Assembly: GCA_963677915.2 (NCBI GenBank)
Contig: CAXXGE010000021.1
Coordinates: 1 to 64,000 of the forward strand
Reading direction: 5' to 3'
DNA from: G963677915 sp963677915
GTDB lineage: Bacteria; Bacillota; Clostridia; Lachnospirales; Vallitaleaceae
DNA length: 64,000 bases
Every line of letters starts with the position of its first letter. Positions within the stretch are counted from its first letter, which is position 1. Made by a program: the position numbers and the translations under genes. The notes beneath the pieces are model-generated. The model was not told the origin of the DNA and did no database searches. It saw only the letters and a list, made by a program, of their open reading frames with translations. Below, one piece after another: positions 53,896 through 63,127 of the stretch.

Positions 53896-54564
53896 ATGAA
53901 GTTTGCTGTTGTAAGTGATATTCATGGCAATATTGATGCCCTTGAAAGTGTTCTTGAGGATATTGGTAAAAGAAATATTGATTTCATCGTCTCTACAGGC
54001 GACTTGGTGGGCTATCTGCCATTTCCGAACGAAGTCGTGGACTGTATACGCAGCAACAGGATTCTGACGATTCAGGGGAATCACGATAAAGCGGTGGCAG
54101 AGTTCATGGATTCAGGAGCTTCACGCCATTCGAACAGAGTCATCAGGGATGACAACAGGGAGTATTTGGCTGCTTTGCCTAAGTCCTTGCTCATTCAATC
54201 GGCAGAAGCCTCGTTTTTGTTGGTCCATGGCAGTCCGAGAAGAATCGACGAATACATGTACGAGGATATGGAGGTACTTGAAGCCTTGGCCTACGAGTTT
54301 GATGAAGATATCGTTATAAGCGGTCACACCCATAAACCTTACCATTTGCAGCTTGGGGAAAAGCAGTTCATCAATGCAGGATCGGTAGGGAAACCAAGGC
54401 ATGGCAATCCCAGGTCAACATATGTCATGGTAGAAGCAAGGCACGGCCACATCAAGTGCAATATCATAGAGGTGGATTACAGCCTGGACAGGATAAAAGA
54501 AGCAATTGCAATAGAAGATTCGATAGACAACAAGCTGATCCATATGCTGGAAAGCGGTGTGTGA
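53896..54564 (+). CDS. YfcE/MJ0936-type metallophosphoesterase
   Basis: 222 residues. The five dimetal-phosphoesterase motifs are visible: SDIHGN (Asp8, His10), TGDLVGY, GNHDKA, a His in LVHGSPR and the SGHTHKP end motif. The start ATG at 53896 follows GGAGGGGGACGAG. Its last base overlaps the next gene's ATG. Substrate unknown; family members act on phosphodiesters, dinucleotides or protein phosphate. Confidence 0.92.
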   Translation: MKFAVVSDIHGNIDALESVLEDIGKRNIDFIVSTGDLVGYLPFPNEVVDCIRSNRILTIQGNHDKAVAEFMDSGASRHSNRVIRDDNREYLAALPKSLLIQSAEASFLLVHGSPRRIDEYMYEDMEVLEALAYEFDEDIVISGHTHKPYHLQLGEKQFINAGSVGKPRHGNPRSTYVMVEARHGHIKCNIIEVDYSLDRIKEAIAIEDSIDNKLIHMLESGV

Positions 54565-55532
54565 TGAATTATTTTAAACCTAAAATTGTAGTAAGCAAAT
54601 GCCTGAATTTCGAACATTGCCGTTTTGACGGATCGATGATCGGAAGTGATGAAATAGTCAGTCTGCTTCCTTATGTCGAGTTTATTCCTCTATGTCCGGA
54701 GATGGAGATTGGCTTGCCGTCACCAAGGGCGTCGTTGAGGCTGGTGCAAGAAGGAGATAGTCATGTGCTTCTCCAGAACAAGACGGGCAATAATATGACA
54801 GGGGCGATGCTGGACTATTCAGGAGAGAAAATTGAAACAATAAGGGAAATCCAGCCGGAAGGCTTCATTTTGAAAAGCCGCTCGCCAAGCTGCGGGATCA
54901 AGGAAGTCAAGCTTTACAAGAGCATTGAAAAAGGACCTGCAATCAGCAGATCCGCCAAAGGTATCTTTGCATCGGAGATGATGGAGGCCTTCCCTTCTTC
55001 GATTTTCGAGGATGAAGGGCGGTTAAGCAATTTCGCAATCAGGGAGCATTTTTATACAGTCATCTTTACCATGGCAGAATTCAACAATCTGAAAAAGAAA
55101 GCCGCCATGAAAGACCTGGTAGCGTTTCATGGAAAGAACAAATACCTGTTCATGGCGTACTCCCAAAGTCAGCTTAAAAAAATGGGGAGCCTGGTTGCAA
55201 ACCATGAGAAACTGGACCTGGATGCCGTAATGGTTCAGTACGAGGAAGCTCTATTGAAGCTGTTTGCAAAGAAGCCTTCCAAAGGACAGAATATCAATGT
55301 GATGATGCATATATTCGGGTATTTTTCCAAGAATTTGAACAACAGTGAAAAAGCCCATCTTCTGGATGCGCTGGAAGATTATCAGAACGGGACCATACCA
55401 GGCAGCACTGTAATGGCCATGCTGTATTCCTGGGTACTTCGGTTTGGAGACAAGTACCTTCAGATCCAGTCGGTATTCCAGCCGTATCCGAAAGCATTGA
55501 TAAAAGTCACAGATTCGGGGAAAGGACTATAA
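54564..55532 (+). CDS. TudS/DUF523-DUF1722 two-domain protein
   Basis: 322 residues from ATG 54564. The N-terminal DUF523 (TudS-like) domain has Cys13 and Cys19 in SKCLNFEHCRFDG, Cys44 in PLCPEMEIGLPSPR and Cys110 in SRSPSCGIKE; three of these match the positions of the Fe-S cluster ligands of TudS thiouracil desulfidases. The C-terminal DUF1722 (YbgA-like) domain begins near residue 175 with REHFYTVIF and AYSQSQLKKMG. It is coupled to a phosphoesterase upstream and a LacI gene 2 bp downstream. A thiolated-nucleobase or sulfur role is possible by family analogy only. Confidence 0.87.
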   Translation: MNYFKPKIVVSKCLNFEHCRFDGSMIGSDEIVSLLPYVEFIPLCPEMEIGLPSPRASLRLVQEGDSHVLLQNKTGNNMTGAMLDYSGEKIETIREIQPEGFILKSRSPSCGIKEVKLYKSIEKGPAISRSAKGIFASEMMEAFPSSIFEDEGRLSNFAIREHFYTVIFTMAEFNNLKKKAAMKDLVAFHGKNKYLFMAYSQSQLKKMGSLVANHEKLDLDAVMVQYEEALLKLFAKKPSKGQNINVMMHIFGYFSKNLNNSEKAHLLDALEDYQNGTIPGSTVMAMLYSWVLRFGDKYLQIQSVFQPYPKALIKVTDSGKGL

Positions 55533-55534
55533 AT

Positions 55535-56551
55535 ATGAGAGTGACAATCAAGCAAATCGCAGACATAGCGGGGGTCCACAGAGCCACAGTGGATAAGGTA
55601 ATCCATAACAGACCGGGTGTCAGTGATGAGGTCAGAGAAAAAATCCAGGCTATTATTGATGAACTGGGCTACAAACCGAATCCGATAGGCAAAGCGTTGG
55701 CGAGACAGAACAAGCCGATCAGGATTGCGGTTGTTTTATTGCGGACGGATTCCCGCATAGAATTGCGTGCGGGGGTGCAAAGGGCATCCGAGGAATTCTC
55801 AACCTATGGATTGGAAATCAACGTGTTGATGTCGGGTATAGATGACAATGAACTAGTGTCTGTGCTGGACGTTGTTTCATCCGGCGAGTATGACGGAGTT
55901 GTTGTTCAGCCGACTGATTCTGATCAGGTAAGAGATAGGATTGACAGGCTGTCATCAGCTGGAAAGCCGGTTGTTGCAGTAAATACGGATATCCGTGACT
56001 GTTCCAGATTGTGCTATGTAGGACAGGACATGACAACTGCAGGCAGAACAGCAGGTGAACTGATGGGACAGGTGCTGAGCGGTAAAGGCAAGGTAGCAAT
56101 CGTGACCAGTTCAGACACGCTGCTGTCATCCCGCGAACGCGAAGAGGCATTTGAAAAACTTCTTGAGGAAAGATATGGGGATATTATTATCGTTGATGTG
56201 GTATACACGCATGAAGAAAAGCAGGCAACGTTTCTGAAAACCTTGGAGATGCTGAAAAACTCCAAGGACCTCGCGGGCATCTACATTACATGCGGTAATG
56301 TGGAAGATGTGGGTAAAGCGATAAAAATCGATGGGAAACATAAGGATATTAAGGTGATCAGCCACGATGTCTATCCGGGCATAATCGCCTTGATGAAGAA
56401 CAGTGTGATTAACTTCACACTTGACCAGAAGCTGGAGGAGCAAGGCTATTTAGCGGTAAAAGTGCTGTTTGAAAAGCTTTTCAATTCTCAAAATCCGCCT
56501 TCGGATCAGGTTATAACGCAGACGGTGATAAAAATTAAAGAGAATCTGTAG
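55535..56551 (+). CDS. LacI-family regulator (paralogue A)
   Basis: 338 residues with the N-terminal LacI helix-turn-helix VTIKQIADIAGVHRATVDKV and hinge NPIGKALARQNKP, then a Peripla_BP_4-type effector domain (IRIAVVLLRTDSRIELRAGV-type opening, TDSDQVRDRI). It is very close in layout to the regulator at 58488. It starts 2 bp after the TudS/DUF1722 gene, so the three genes form one operon. Its DNA-binding helix is nearly that of the 58488 protein, so the ACGAGCA/TGCTCGT sites around 58.0-58.5 kb may be shared targets. Confidence 0.92.
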   Translation: MRVTIKQIADIAGVHRATVDKVIHNRPGVSDEVREKIQAIIDELGYKPNPIGKALARQNKPIRIAVVLLRTDSRIELRAGVQRASEEFSTYGLEINVLMSGIDDNELVSVLDVVSSGEYDGVVVQPTDSDQVRDRIDRLSSAGKPVVAVNTDIRDCSRLCYVGQDMTTAGRTAGELMGQVLSGKGKVAIVTSSDTLLSSREREEAFEKLLEERYGDIIIVDVVYTHEEKQATFLKTLEMLKNSKDLAGIYITCGNVEDVGKAIKIDGKHKDIKVISHDVYPGIIALMKNSVINFTLDQKLEEQGYLAVKVLFEKLFNSQNPPSDQVITQTVIKIKENL

Positions 56552-56798
56552 GCAATTCTTTTTCTGACTTGACACCGTTTTCGTATTTTTGTAGTCTTTC
56601 TGCTAACAGATTTTGGTTTGCTGCACTATAAAACGGATCAATTGCTTCTACAGGAAACGGCAACGCTCTTTTATTTACCATTTGCTGCAAGAACAAATTA
56701 AGTGCTGAACTCATCGTCAGGCCCATTTCTGACAATATTGCTTCTGCATTTTTCTTCAAATCTTCATCAACCCGAAAGTTAATTGGCTTTGTTGACAT
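56535..56798 (-). CDS. RelB/DinJ-type antitoxin (orphan)
   Basis: 87 residues on the reverse strand, ATG at 56798 behind AAGGAGGCGATACT. The ribbon-helix-helix start INFRVDEDLKKNAEAILSEMG and MSSALNLFLQQMV is the RelB/DinJ signature. A toxin of the RelE/YafQ type would be expected directly downstream, but the reading frame ends inside the convergent lacI gene and none is present. It is either a solitary antitoxin, perhaps protective against other toxins, or the relic of a deleted module. Confidence 0.88.
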   Translation of the reverse strand: MSTKPINFRVDEDLKKNAEAILSEMGLTMSSALNLFLQQMVNKRALPFPVEAIDPFYSAANQNLLAERLQKYENGVKSEKELPTDSL

Positions 56799-56894
56799 AG
56801 TATCGCCTCCTTATCTCTATATTTAATATAGCATATCTCTGGACAAATGTAAATCAAATAACATACAATGTACATACGATTTATGATGATAAAA

Positions 56895-56937
56895 GGCAAT
56901 AAAAAAGCACCACCTGTGTGATGCTTTTTCTATTGCC
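56895..56937. terminator. Terminator of the reverse-strand iolG gene
   Basis: AAAAAGCACCAC (56902-56913) pairs with GTGATGCTTTTT (56918-56929) with one mismatch; outer arms GGCAAT/ATTGCC add to it. T runs are on the strand of the iolG gene and on the plus strand. Confidence 0.7.
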
Positions 56938-56940
56938 ATA

Positions 56941-57948
56941 TTATTTTTTGTAGAAGTCTGGCATTTCGTCGATTTCAATGTTAACAACAGTCTGAGTATC
57001 GCGGGCTTTGGAAGCTGCAGCTGCAGTGGCCTGTCCAACATAGCCATCCCATGCATCCGGTCCATCTACGCGGCCTTCGAGGGAGGCGTTGATCCATGCC
57101 TGGAACTCAAGGCTATAGGCATCAACGAAACGCTGTGACCAACTGTCGCAGATAGGTGTGATTCTGGAAGCGTTGGAACGCACCATTGCATTTGGAGGCT
57201 CAGGCAGTTTGACAATGCCTTCTTCACAAACAACTTCACACTGGATGTCATAGCCGTATTTGCAGTTGACGAAGGATTCCACATCGATGCGCACACCTGA
57301 TTTAGTAGTAAGAATCATGATTTGCGGATCCTTGAGCACTTTGCTTGCGTTCTTTGTAGACCTTGGGAAGACAACTTCAGCAGTAGCATAGTCTTCGTCA
57401 AGCAACCATCTCAAGCAGTCGATTTCGTGGATCAGGGAGTTCTCGACAGACATTGGTGTGGTGAAATCATCAGGCACTGAAGGATTCCTGTGTGCGCAGT
57501 GGAGCATAAGGGGCTCGCCGTATGTTTTGTTTTCAACATATCCCTTCAGTTGGTTGTATCCTGGATCATATCTTCTCATGAATCCAACCTGTACCAATTT
57601 TTTTCCGCCTGCCATTTCAGCAGCTACAATGTTCTTTGTGCCTTGTACATCAGGAGCGAGAGGTTTTTCGCAGAAAACATATTTTCCTGCCTTGATTGCG
57701 GAAAGCACGTGCTTCTCATGTGTAGTATCACCTGTTGCAATCACGATTGCCTCGACTTCATCAGAATTGATCAGATCTTCGCCGGAATCAAATCCTTTCA
57801 AGCCATACTGGGCAGCGATTGATTTTCCAAATTCTGCATTGTCGTCTGCGGCAGCAACAACTTGACCACCTTGCAGTTTGTTGTTGATTCTTTCAATGTG
57901 GGTCCTGCCGATTGCACCAGTACCAATTACACCGATTTTCAATGTCAT
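56941..57948 (-). CDS. iolG: Inositol 2-dehydrogenase (B. subtilis IolG-type)
   Basis: 335 residues from ATG 57948 with AGGAGG upstream. Rossmann motif IGVIGTGAIGRTHIERI at the N-terminus, FCEKPLAPD with the catalytic Lys, VQVGFMRRYDPGYNQLK, MLHCAHRNPSVPDDFTT and LIHEIDCLRWLL, all very like B. subtilis IolG, which oxidises myo-inositol and D-chiro-inositol with NAD+. It is divergent from the LacI-ABC operon at 58488, with operator-like sites in the 540-bp region between them. It is the second iolG-type gene of the window and clearly a different branch from 42202. Confidence 0.93.
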   Translation of the reverse strand: MTLKIGVIGTGAIGRTHIERINNKLQGGQVVAAADDNAEFGKSIAAQYGLKGFDSGEDLINSDEVEAIVIATGDTTHEKHVLSAIKAGKYVFCEKPLAPDVQGTKNIVAAEMAGGKKLVQVGFMRRYDPGYNQLKGYVENKTYGEPLMLHCAHRNPSVPDDFTTPMSVENSLIHEIDCLRWLLDEDYATAEVVFPRSTKNASKVLKDPQIMILTTKSGVRIDVESFVNCKYGYDIQCEVVCEEGIVKLPEPPNAMVRSNASRITPICDSWSQRFVDAYSLEFQAWINASLEGRVDGPDAWDGYVGQATAAAASKARDTQTVVNIEIDEMPDFYKK

Positions 57949-58008
57949 TTCGTATAACCTCCTATTATTGCATTCCATTTATAAATTCTGCGATTAGTTT
58001 GTCCGCAC

Positions 58009-58024
58009 TTTACGAGCGCGTAAA
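58009..58024. promoter_or_regulatory. LacI-type operator near the iolG start
   Basis: TTTACGAGCGCGTAAA has perfect six-base arms TTTACG/CGTAAA and shares the ACGAGC core with the sites at 58223 and 58443. It lies about 60 bp upstream of the reverse-strand iolG start, where it could block that promoter. Confidence 0.6.
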
Positions 58025-58222
58025 CGTTAGCTATGTTGTGATTATACAATGCCAGATTTTCCTTTGTCAACTGTTAATTGAAATTCTACATAAATACAGC
58101 GCGATTTCGTGATGTATAGTCTAAATTTACAATAATAACAGCATATTTACAATTAAATAGAAAAATGAATTATATAGATTTGACCATGTTGTAGACGGAG
58201 AAACTATATTGTCAAGACTTAA

Positions 58223-58238
58223 ACGAGCACATGCTCGT
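58223..58238. promoter_or_regulatory. LacI-type operator, central site
   Basis: ACGAGCACATGCTCGT has perfect seven-base arms ACGAGCA/TGCTCGT around two bases. It is the best of three related sites in this intergenic region and may allow looping between the divergent promoters. Confidence 0.65.
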
Positions 58239-58400
58239 AGTCAGGATATAAGGATTTACAAGGGTTTGAGAGGTCTTGTTCAGGCAAAATAAATCGAAAA
58301 AGGAGGGCTAAAATCCGTTTATTTGCCCTATTCCAGCCGTTTCATTGTTAAAATATGCTCAAATATTACGAGAGTATTGCAAAAAGTTGTCGAAAATGTA

Positions 58401-58429
58401 TTGACAAACCCAAAATATGGGAGTATTAT
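58401..58429 (+). promoter_or_regulatory. Promoter of the LacI-ABC transporter operon
   Basis: TTGACA (58401-58406), 17-bp spacer, TATTAT (58424-58429). Transcription should start near 58436, right at the downstream operator-like site. Confidence 0.75.
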
Positions 58430-58442
58430 GTCAATTACAGCG

Positions 58443-58457
58443 ACACGTGCTCGTAAA
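58443..58457. promoter_or_regulatory. LacI-type operator at the transcription start
   Basis: ACACGTGCTCGTAAA contains one full half-site (GTGCTCGTAAA) of the motif seen at 58009 and 58223, and a weaker left half. Position just after the promoter suggests autoregulation by the protein at 58488. Confidence 0.5.
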
Positions 58458-58487
58458 TGGACAGAGCATTCTAAGGTGGGAAGACAG

Positions 58488-59498
58488 ATGAAAATAACGA
58501 TTAAACAGATAGCTGAGATAGCAGGTGTCCATAGATCGACAGTAGACAAAGTTCTTCATAATAGAGAGGGCGTCAGCGATGAAGTCAGAGCCAAGGTACA
58601 GAAAATAATTGAGGACCTTGATTATGAACCAAATATGATAGGCAAGGCTTTGGCGAGCCAGAAAAACCCATTGACGATTGCGGTGCTGCTGCTTCAGGTC
58701 GATGCCCTGGCTGAAATACGAAGGGGCGTTGAAAAGGCGAAAGAGGAACTGTCCAATTTCGGCCTAAACATTGAATACTACTATTCCAATGCCAACGATG
58801 ACATGGAACAAAGGAACACTTTGAAACTGGTGAAGAAAAAGAAAGTAGATGGTGTCATCATCGCACCAATCGATACTGAAGGCGTCCGAATCGCAATCAA
58901 TGATCTTGAAGATACTGGCATACCGGTCATAACTGTCAATACGGATGTCTCGGATTGCAAGAGGATGGCTTTTGTGGGACAGGATGGTCTGCAGGCGGGA
59001 AGGGTAGCCGGATCGCTAATGGGAGAAATCCTTGGGAAAAGAGGCAGTGTGGCAATCATCTCTGGTGACCTTAGCTGTACAGCCGAACGGGCAAAAGGGT
59101 TTGAAGAAATCATTGGAGAGAGATTTGAAAATATTTCGATCGTTGGCATCGTAGATACATTGGAATCTGGAGAATTGGCCTTTCAAGGAACACTTAATAT
59201 ACTGAACAACTACAATATCGACGGCTTGTTTATAACTACCGGCAATGTGAATGAAGTCATGAAAGCTTTGAAGCTGAAAGGCAAGGTTAACACGGTAAAA
59301 GTTGTATGTTTTGATCTGTACGATGATATCGTCGGTTACTTGAAAGAAGGAGCGATTAATTTTACAATCGGACAGGATTTGCAGAATCAAGGTTACAAGG
59401 CGGTAAAAACCATGTTCGACTATCGGTTCCTTAAGAAACATGTTGAATCGCCCCACATCAAAACAGCAATCGACATTAGATTGAGAGACAATGTTTGA
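58488..59498 (+). CDS. LacI-family regulator (paralogue B)
   Basis: 336 residues from ATG 58488 with AAGGTGGG upstream; an earlier in-frame extension to 58323 lies before the promoter and is rejected. N-terminal helix-turn-helix ITIKQIAEIAGVHRSTVDKV, hinge NMIGKALASQKNP, and a Peripla_BP_4-type effector domain (TIAVLLLQVDALAEIRRGVE, APIDTEGVRIAI). It heads the operon for the second sugar ABC transporter and is divergent from iolG, so inositol or a derivative is the likely inducer. The regulator at 55535 is its near paralogue. Confidence 0.93.
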   Translation: MKITIKQIAEIAGVHRSTVDKVLHNREGVSDEVRAKVQKIIEDLDYEPNMIGKALASQKNPLTIAVLLLQVDALAEIRRGVEKAKEELSNFGLNIEYYYSNANDDMEQRNTLKLVKKKKVDGVIIAPIDTEGVRIAINDLEDTGIPVITVNTDVSDCKRMAFVGQDGLQAGRVAGSLMGEILGKRGSVAIISGDLSCTAERAKGFEEIIGERFENISIVGIVDTLESGELAFQGTLNILNNYNIDGLFITTGNVNEVMKALKLKGKVNTVKVVCFDLYDDIVGYLKEGAINFTIGQDLQNQGYKAVKTMFDYRFLKKHVESPHIKTAIDIRLRDNV

Positions 59499-59533
59499 AA
59501 TTGGGTTAGCAAATATTTTACGGAGGTTAAAGC

Positions 59534-61060
59534 ATGCTTGATTTGAATGAGAAACGAGATTATGTTTTGGAAATGAAAGAAATTACCAAAGCGTTTCCCG
59601 GGGTTCTGGCGCTTGACAAAGTTAGCATCAAAGTTAGAGAAGCCACAACACATGTTCTATGCGGAGAGAACGGCGCTGGAAAATCGACACTGATGAAAGT
59701 GCTTAGCGGCGAACATGAGATTGACGGAGGGGAGATACTCTTCCAAGGGAAAAAACTTGACAACAAAGATGCCAAATCGTCTCTGAATGCTGGTATATCT
59801 ATGATTCACCAGGAGCTGAGCCCGATTCTGGACATGACCATTGCTGAGAACATCTACCTTGACAGGGAGCCGGTCCACAATGCGTCGAATTTCATTGGAA
59901 AACACTTTGTTGATTACAAAACGCTCTACAAGCAAACACAGGACCTTCTCGATCAGTTGGGACTGGAATTCAATGCCCATCAGAAAATGAAGGAACTCAG
60001 CGTAGCAGGCATGCAGCTGATTGAAATTACAAAGGCGATTTCCCGGGACTCCAAATTGGTCATCATGGACGAGCCGACATCGGCAATCACAGACAAGGAA
60101 GTCGACATACTTTTTAAACAGATCGAGGACCTTAAGAAAAAAGGTGTTGCAATCATATACATCACTCACAAGATGGATGAGATATTCAAGATTGCTGATG
60201 ACATCACTGTTATCCGGGATGGTCAGTTCGTTGCTGCGGACTATGCGAGCAACTATGACGAAAACAAACTGGTTGCACAGATGGTTGGCCGTGAAATCAA
60301 GAATGTCTTCCCTAAACTTGAGACGGAGATTGGTGATCCGGTCCTTGAAGTGAAGAACTTGACTGGAGAAAAGTTCAGAGATGTCAGTTTTACAGTCAAG
60401 AAAGGCGAAATACTTGGACTTGCAGGATTGGTCGGTGCAGGACGTACGGAAGTCGTTAGAGCGATTTTCGGTCTGGATCCGATTTATTCAGGTCAAATGT
60501 TCCTGAATGGTCAAGAAATAAATATTCGAAATACTGAAGATGCAATCAAAAATGGTATCGCAATGGTCTCAGAGGACAGAAAAGAAGAAGGGCTTGTACT
60601 GAAAAGAAATGTACTTGAGAACATATCGCTTGGCAACTTGAAGCGCTTCGCACCGGGGCTGTTTATCAATGCTTCCGAAGAGAAGAAGGAAGCGCTGCGA
60701 ATGATTGAGATGCTGAGAGTCAAAGTGCCTCATCCGTATACACCAACCAGCGCTCTTAGTGGCGGTAACCAGCAGAAGGTTGTTATTGCAAAGTGGTTGC
60801 TGTGTGAGTTGAATATACTGATTCTGGATGAGCCGACAAGGGGTATCGATGTAGGATCCAAATCGGAAATACATAAACTGATGTCCGAGTTCACACAGAA
60901 AGGTCTGGCTGTCATTATGATTTCGTCCGAACTGCCTGAAATAATGGGAATGAGTGATAGAGTTGTCGTTATGCAGGAAGGCGATGTGAAAGGTGAATTG
61001 AGTAGAGGCGAATTTACACAAGAGAGTATTATGAAATTAGCTACAGGAGGCAAAATATAA
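59534..61060 (+). CDS. Sugar ABC transporter ATPase (RbsA/MglA type), second system
   Basis: 508 residues. First ABC domain with Walker A GENGAGKST, IHQELSPILDM and IMDEPTSAIT; second with GLVGAGRTE, SGGNQQKVVIAKWL and ILDEPTRGID. GGAGG precedes the ATG and the stop overlaps the permease start by one base. It resembles the 49755 ATPase in layout but differs in sequence throughout, so it is a separate system and not a recent duplicate. Confidence 0.94.
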   Translation: MLDLNEKRDYVLEMKEITKAFPGVLALDKVSIKVREATTHVLCGENGAGKSTLMKVLSGEHEIDGGEILFQGKKLDNKDAKSSLNAGISMIHQELSPILDMTIAENIYLDREPVHNASNFIGKHFVDYKTLYKQTQDLLDQLGLEFNAHQKMKELSVAGMQLIEITKAISRDSKLVIMDEPTSAITDKEVDILFKQIEDLKKKGVAIIYITHKMDEIFKIADDITVIRDGQFVAADYASNYDENKLVAQMVGREIKNVFPKLETEIGDPVLEVKNLTGEKFRDVSFTVKKGEILGLAGLVGAGRTEVVRAIFGLDPIYSGQMFLNGQEINIRNTEDAIKNGIAMVSEDRKEEGLVLKRNVLENISLGNLKRFAPGLFINASEEKKEALRMIEMLRVKVPHPYTPTSALSGGNQQKVVIAKWLLCELNILILDEPTRGIDVGSKSEIHKLMSEFTQKGLAVIMISSELPEIMGMSDRVVVMQEGDVKGELSRGEFTQESIMKLATGGKI

Positions 61061-62073
61061 TGAAAAGCAGTGAAAAGGGTTTCATCCAAGACATCAAGGA
61101 TATGGGATTTGCCGGTATTTATAATAAGTACGGTACTATCTTGATCTTCTTAGGAATTGTAGTCATAGCATCATTTTTGAACGAGTATTTCCTTACAGTC
61201 AGTAACTTGACTAACATTTTGCGTCAGGTTGTCGTTGTCTGCTTGTTGGCCTTTGGTGTTACATTCATCATCATCTTGGCCCATATCGACGTATCGCTTG
61301 GTTCTGTATTGGCGCTGACAGGTACTATGGCAGCTGTTGTCATGCAAAAGACAAACAACGTATTCTTTGCGATTGTTGTTGCTCTGGCAATGGGCATAGT
61401 CGTAGGTCTGTTTGACGGGTATGTGATCACGACATTCAATATTCCTGCCTTTATCGCAACGCTGGCGATGACAACAGTTGCAAGGGGTACGATACTCCTT
61501 ATAACTTCAGGACGTACGATTTCCGGAATAGAACTGGCAAGTGGTGAAAAGATTGGCGGACTTGGTTCTTTCAGCTGGATTGGTCAAGGTTTCGTAGGGC
61601 CAGTTCCGTTTTCAATCATCATTTTATTGGTAGTCATGCTGATCTCCTGGATTTTACTTATGAAAACGAAGTTCGGCAGACAAGTCTATGCAGTTGGCGG
61701 TAATGAAAGAGCAGCATTGGCTTCAGGTATCAACACGAAGAAAGTCGTCCGCCTGGCATTTATCTACAATGGCATACTAACAGCTATAGCAGGTATAGTT
61801 TTCATGGCGAGAAGTAACTCAGGTCAGCCAGCAGGCGGTCTGGCATATGAATTCGATGCAATCACAGCGGTTGTCGTCGGTGGAACAAGTCTAATGGGTG
61901 GTACAGGTACAATCGTCGGTACACTGCTTGGAGCAATGATTGTCGGTGTTATCAACAACCTGCTTAACCTTATGGGCGTCAGCTCTTATTGGCAGCAAAT
62001 CGTTAAAGGTCTTATCATCCTCATAGCGGTTATCCTAGATGTCAAGACCAAGACAGCTAAAGTCAAGAAGTAA
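61060..62073 (+). CDS. Sugar ABC transporter permease (RbsC type), second system
   Basis: 337 residues, about nine helices, with AHIDVSLGSVLALTGTMAAV, VGGNERAALASGINTKK and GGTSLMGGTGTIVGTLLG. It is coupled to the ATPase (TAATG overlap) and is followed by the binding-protein gene 52 bp later. Confidence 0.94.
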   Translation: MKSSEKGFIQDIKDMGFAGIYNKYGTILIFLGIVVIASFLNEYFLTVSNLTNILRQVVVVCLLAFGVTFIIILAHIDVSLGSVLALTGTMAAVVMQKTNNVFFAIVVALAMGIVVGLFDGYVITTFNIPAFIATLAMTTVARGTILLITSGRTISGIELASGEKIGGLGSFSWIGQGFVGPVPFSIIILLVVMLISWILLMKTKFGRQVYAVGGNERAALASGINTKKVVRLAFIYNGILTAIAGIVFMARSNSGQPAGGLAYEFDAITAVVVGGTSLMGGTGTIVGTLLGAMIVGVINNLLNLMGVSSYWQQIVKGLIILIAVILDVKTKTAKVKK

Positions 62074-62125
62074 GCGTAACTATCGGTAATTATTATCATT
62101 ACACATATAACAAGGAGGAAATTTT

Positions 62126-63116
62126 ATGAAAAAGTTACTCGGAATTATTTTGGTACTCGTTATGGCCGTGAGTCTGTTCAGCGGTTGTGGCAAAAAAGAA
62201 GAAGAGACAACAACGACAACAGAAACAACTACTACTGACACAGAAGCACCTGCTGAAAAACTCATTGTTGGTTATGCTAACCTGGATGACACTGATGAGT
62301 TCGCTATGATGAGATTGAATGCTCTTATGGCGGCAGTCGATGAGGCTGGACTTACTGATAAAATTGAGTTTGTTCGTGCTGATGCAGCTGGTGACATCAC
62401 TAAACAGCTTGCTCAAATCGATAACTTCATTACTCAAAAAGTGGATGCTGTCATCGTTGTACCTGTTGACTACAGTGGTATCGTTCCTGGAATCGAAGCT
62501 TTGAATAATGCAGGTGTTCCAGCAATCACACTCGTTATTGAAGCAGAAAGCGGAGACGTTTGTGCTGTTGGTTCTCCAAACTATGACGCAGGCTTAATGC
62601 AAGCTGAATACCTGGCAGAAAAACTTCCAGAAAACGCAAAAGTTCTTTATCTTGAAGGTATCTCCGGTATGTATCACTCTGTAGAAAGATTAGATGGTAT
62701 CAATCAACTTCTTGAAATGCGTCCTGACGTACAAATCGTTGAAAGCCTTGCAGCTGACTATGACAAAGCAAAAGGTATGGCTAAAATGGAAGACTGGCTT
62801 CAAAAATATCCTAACGCAGATGACTTCCAAGCTGTTGCCGCAGCTAATGACATGATGGCTCTTGGTGCTCTTGAAGCAATGAAGGTTGGTGGAAGACTTG
62901 AAGGTATTATGGTTCTTGGTATCGACGGTCTGCCTGTTGCTCTTGATGCAATTGATGCTGGTGAAATGACAATGTCTGTATTCCAAAAACGCTCCTGCTC
63001 AAGGTGCTGCTGCACTGGGTGCTTTAGAATCTCTGATGGCTGGAAATGGATTGCCAGAAGACATCGTTGTACCATTTGAAGTCATCGACGCTGAAAATAC
63101 AGCTGACTACAGATAG
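62126..63116 (+). pseudogene. Sugar ABC substrate-binding lipoprotein, C-terminal frame change
   Basis: A lipoprotein signal peptide ends in lipobox FSGC (Cys21), followed by a Thr-rich linker and a type-I sugar-binding fold (VGYANLDDTDEFAMMRLNAL, VDAVIVVPVDYSGIVPG, AANDMMALGALEAM). At the run of five A (62985-62989) one extra base diverts the frame into unrelated sequence ending at 63079; skipping it gives QNAPAQGAAALGALESLMAG and a normal family C-terminus to a stop at 63114-63116. About 330 residues would be restored. Because the operon is otherwise intact, a sequencing error or very recent mutation is likely, and the protein may well be functional. Confidence 0.8.
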
Positions 63117-63127
63117 GAGAGAGAATA

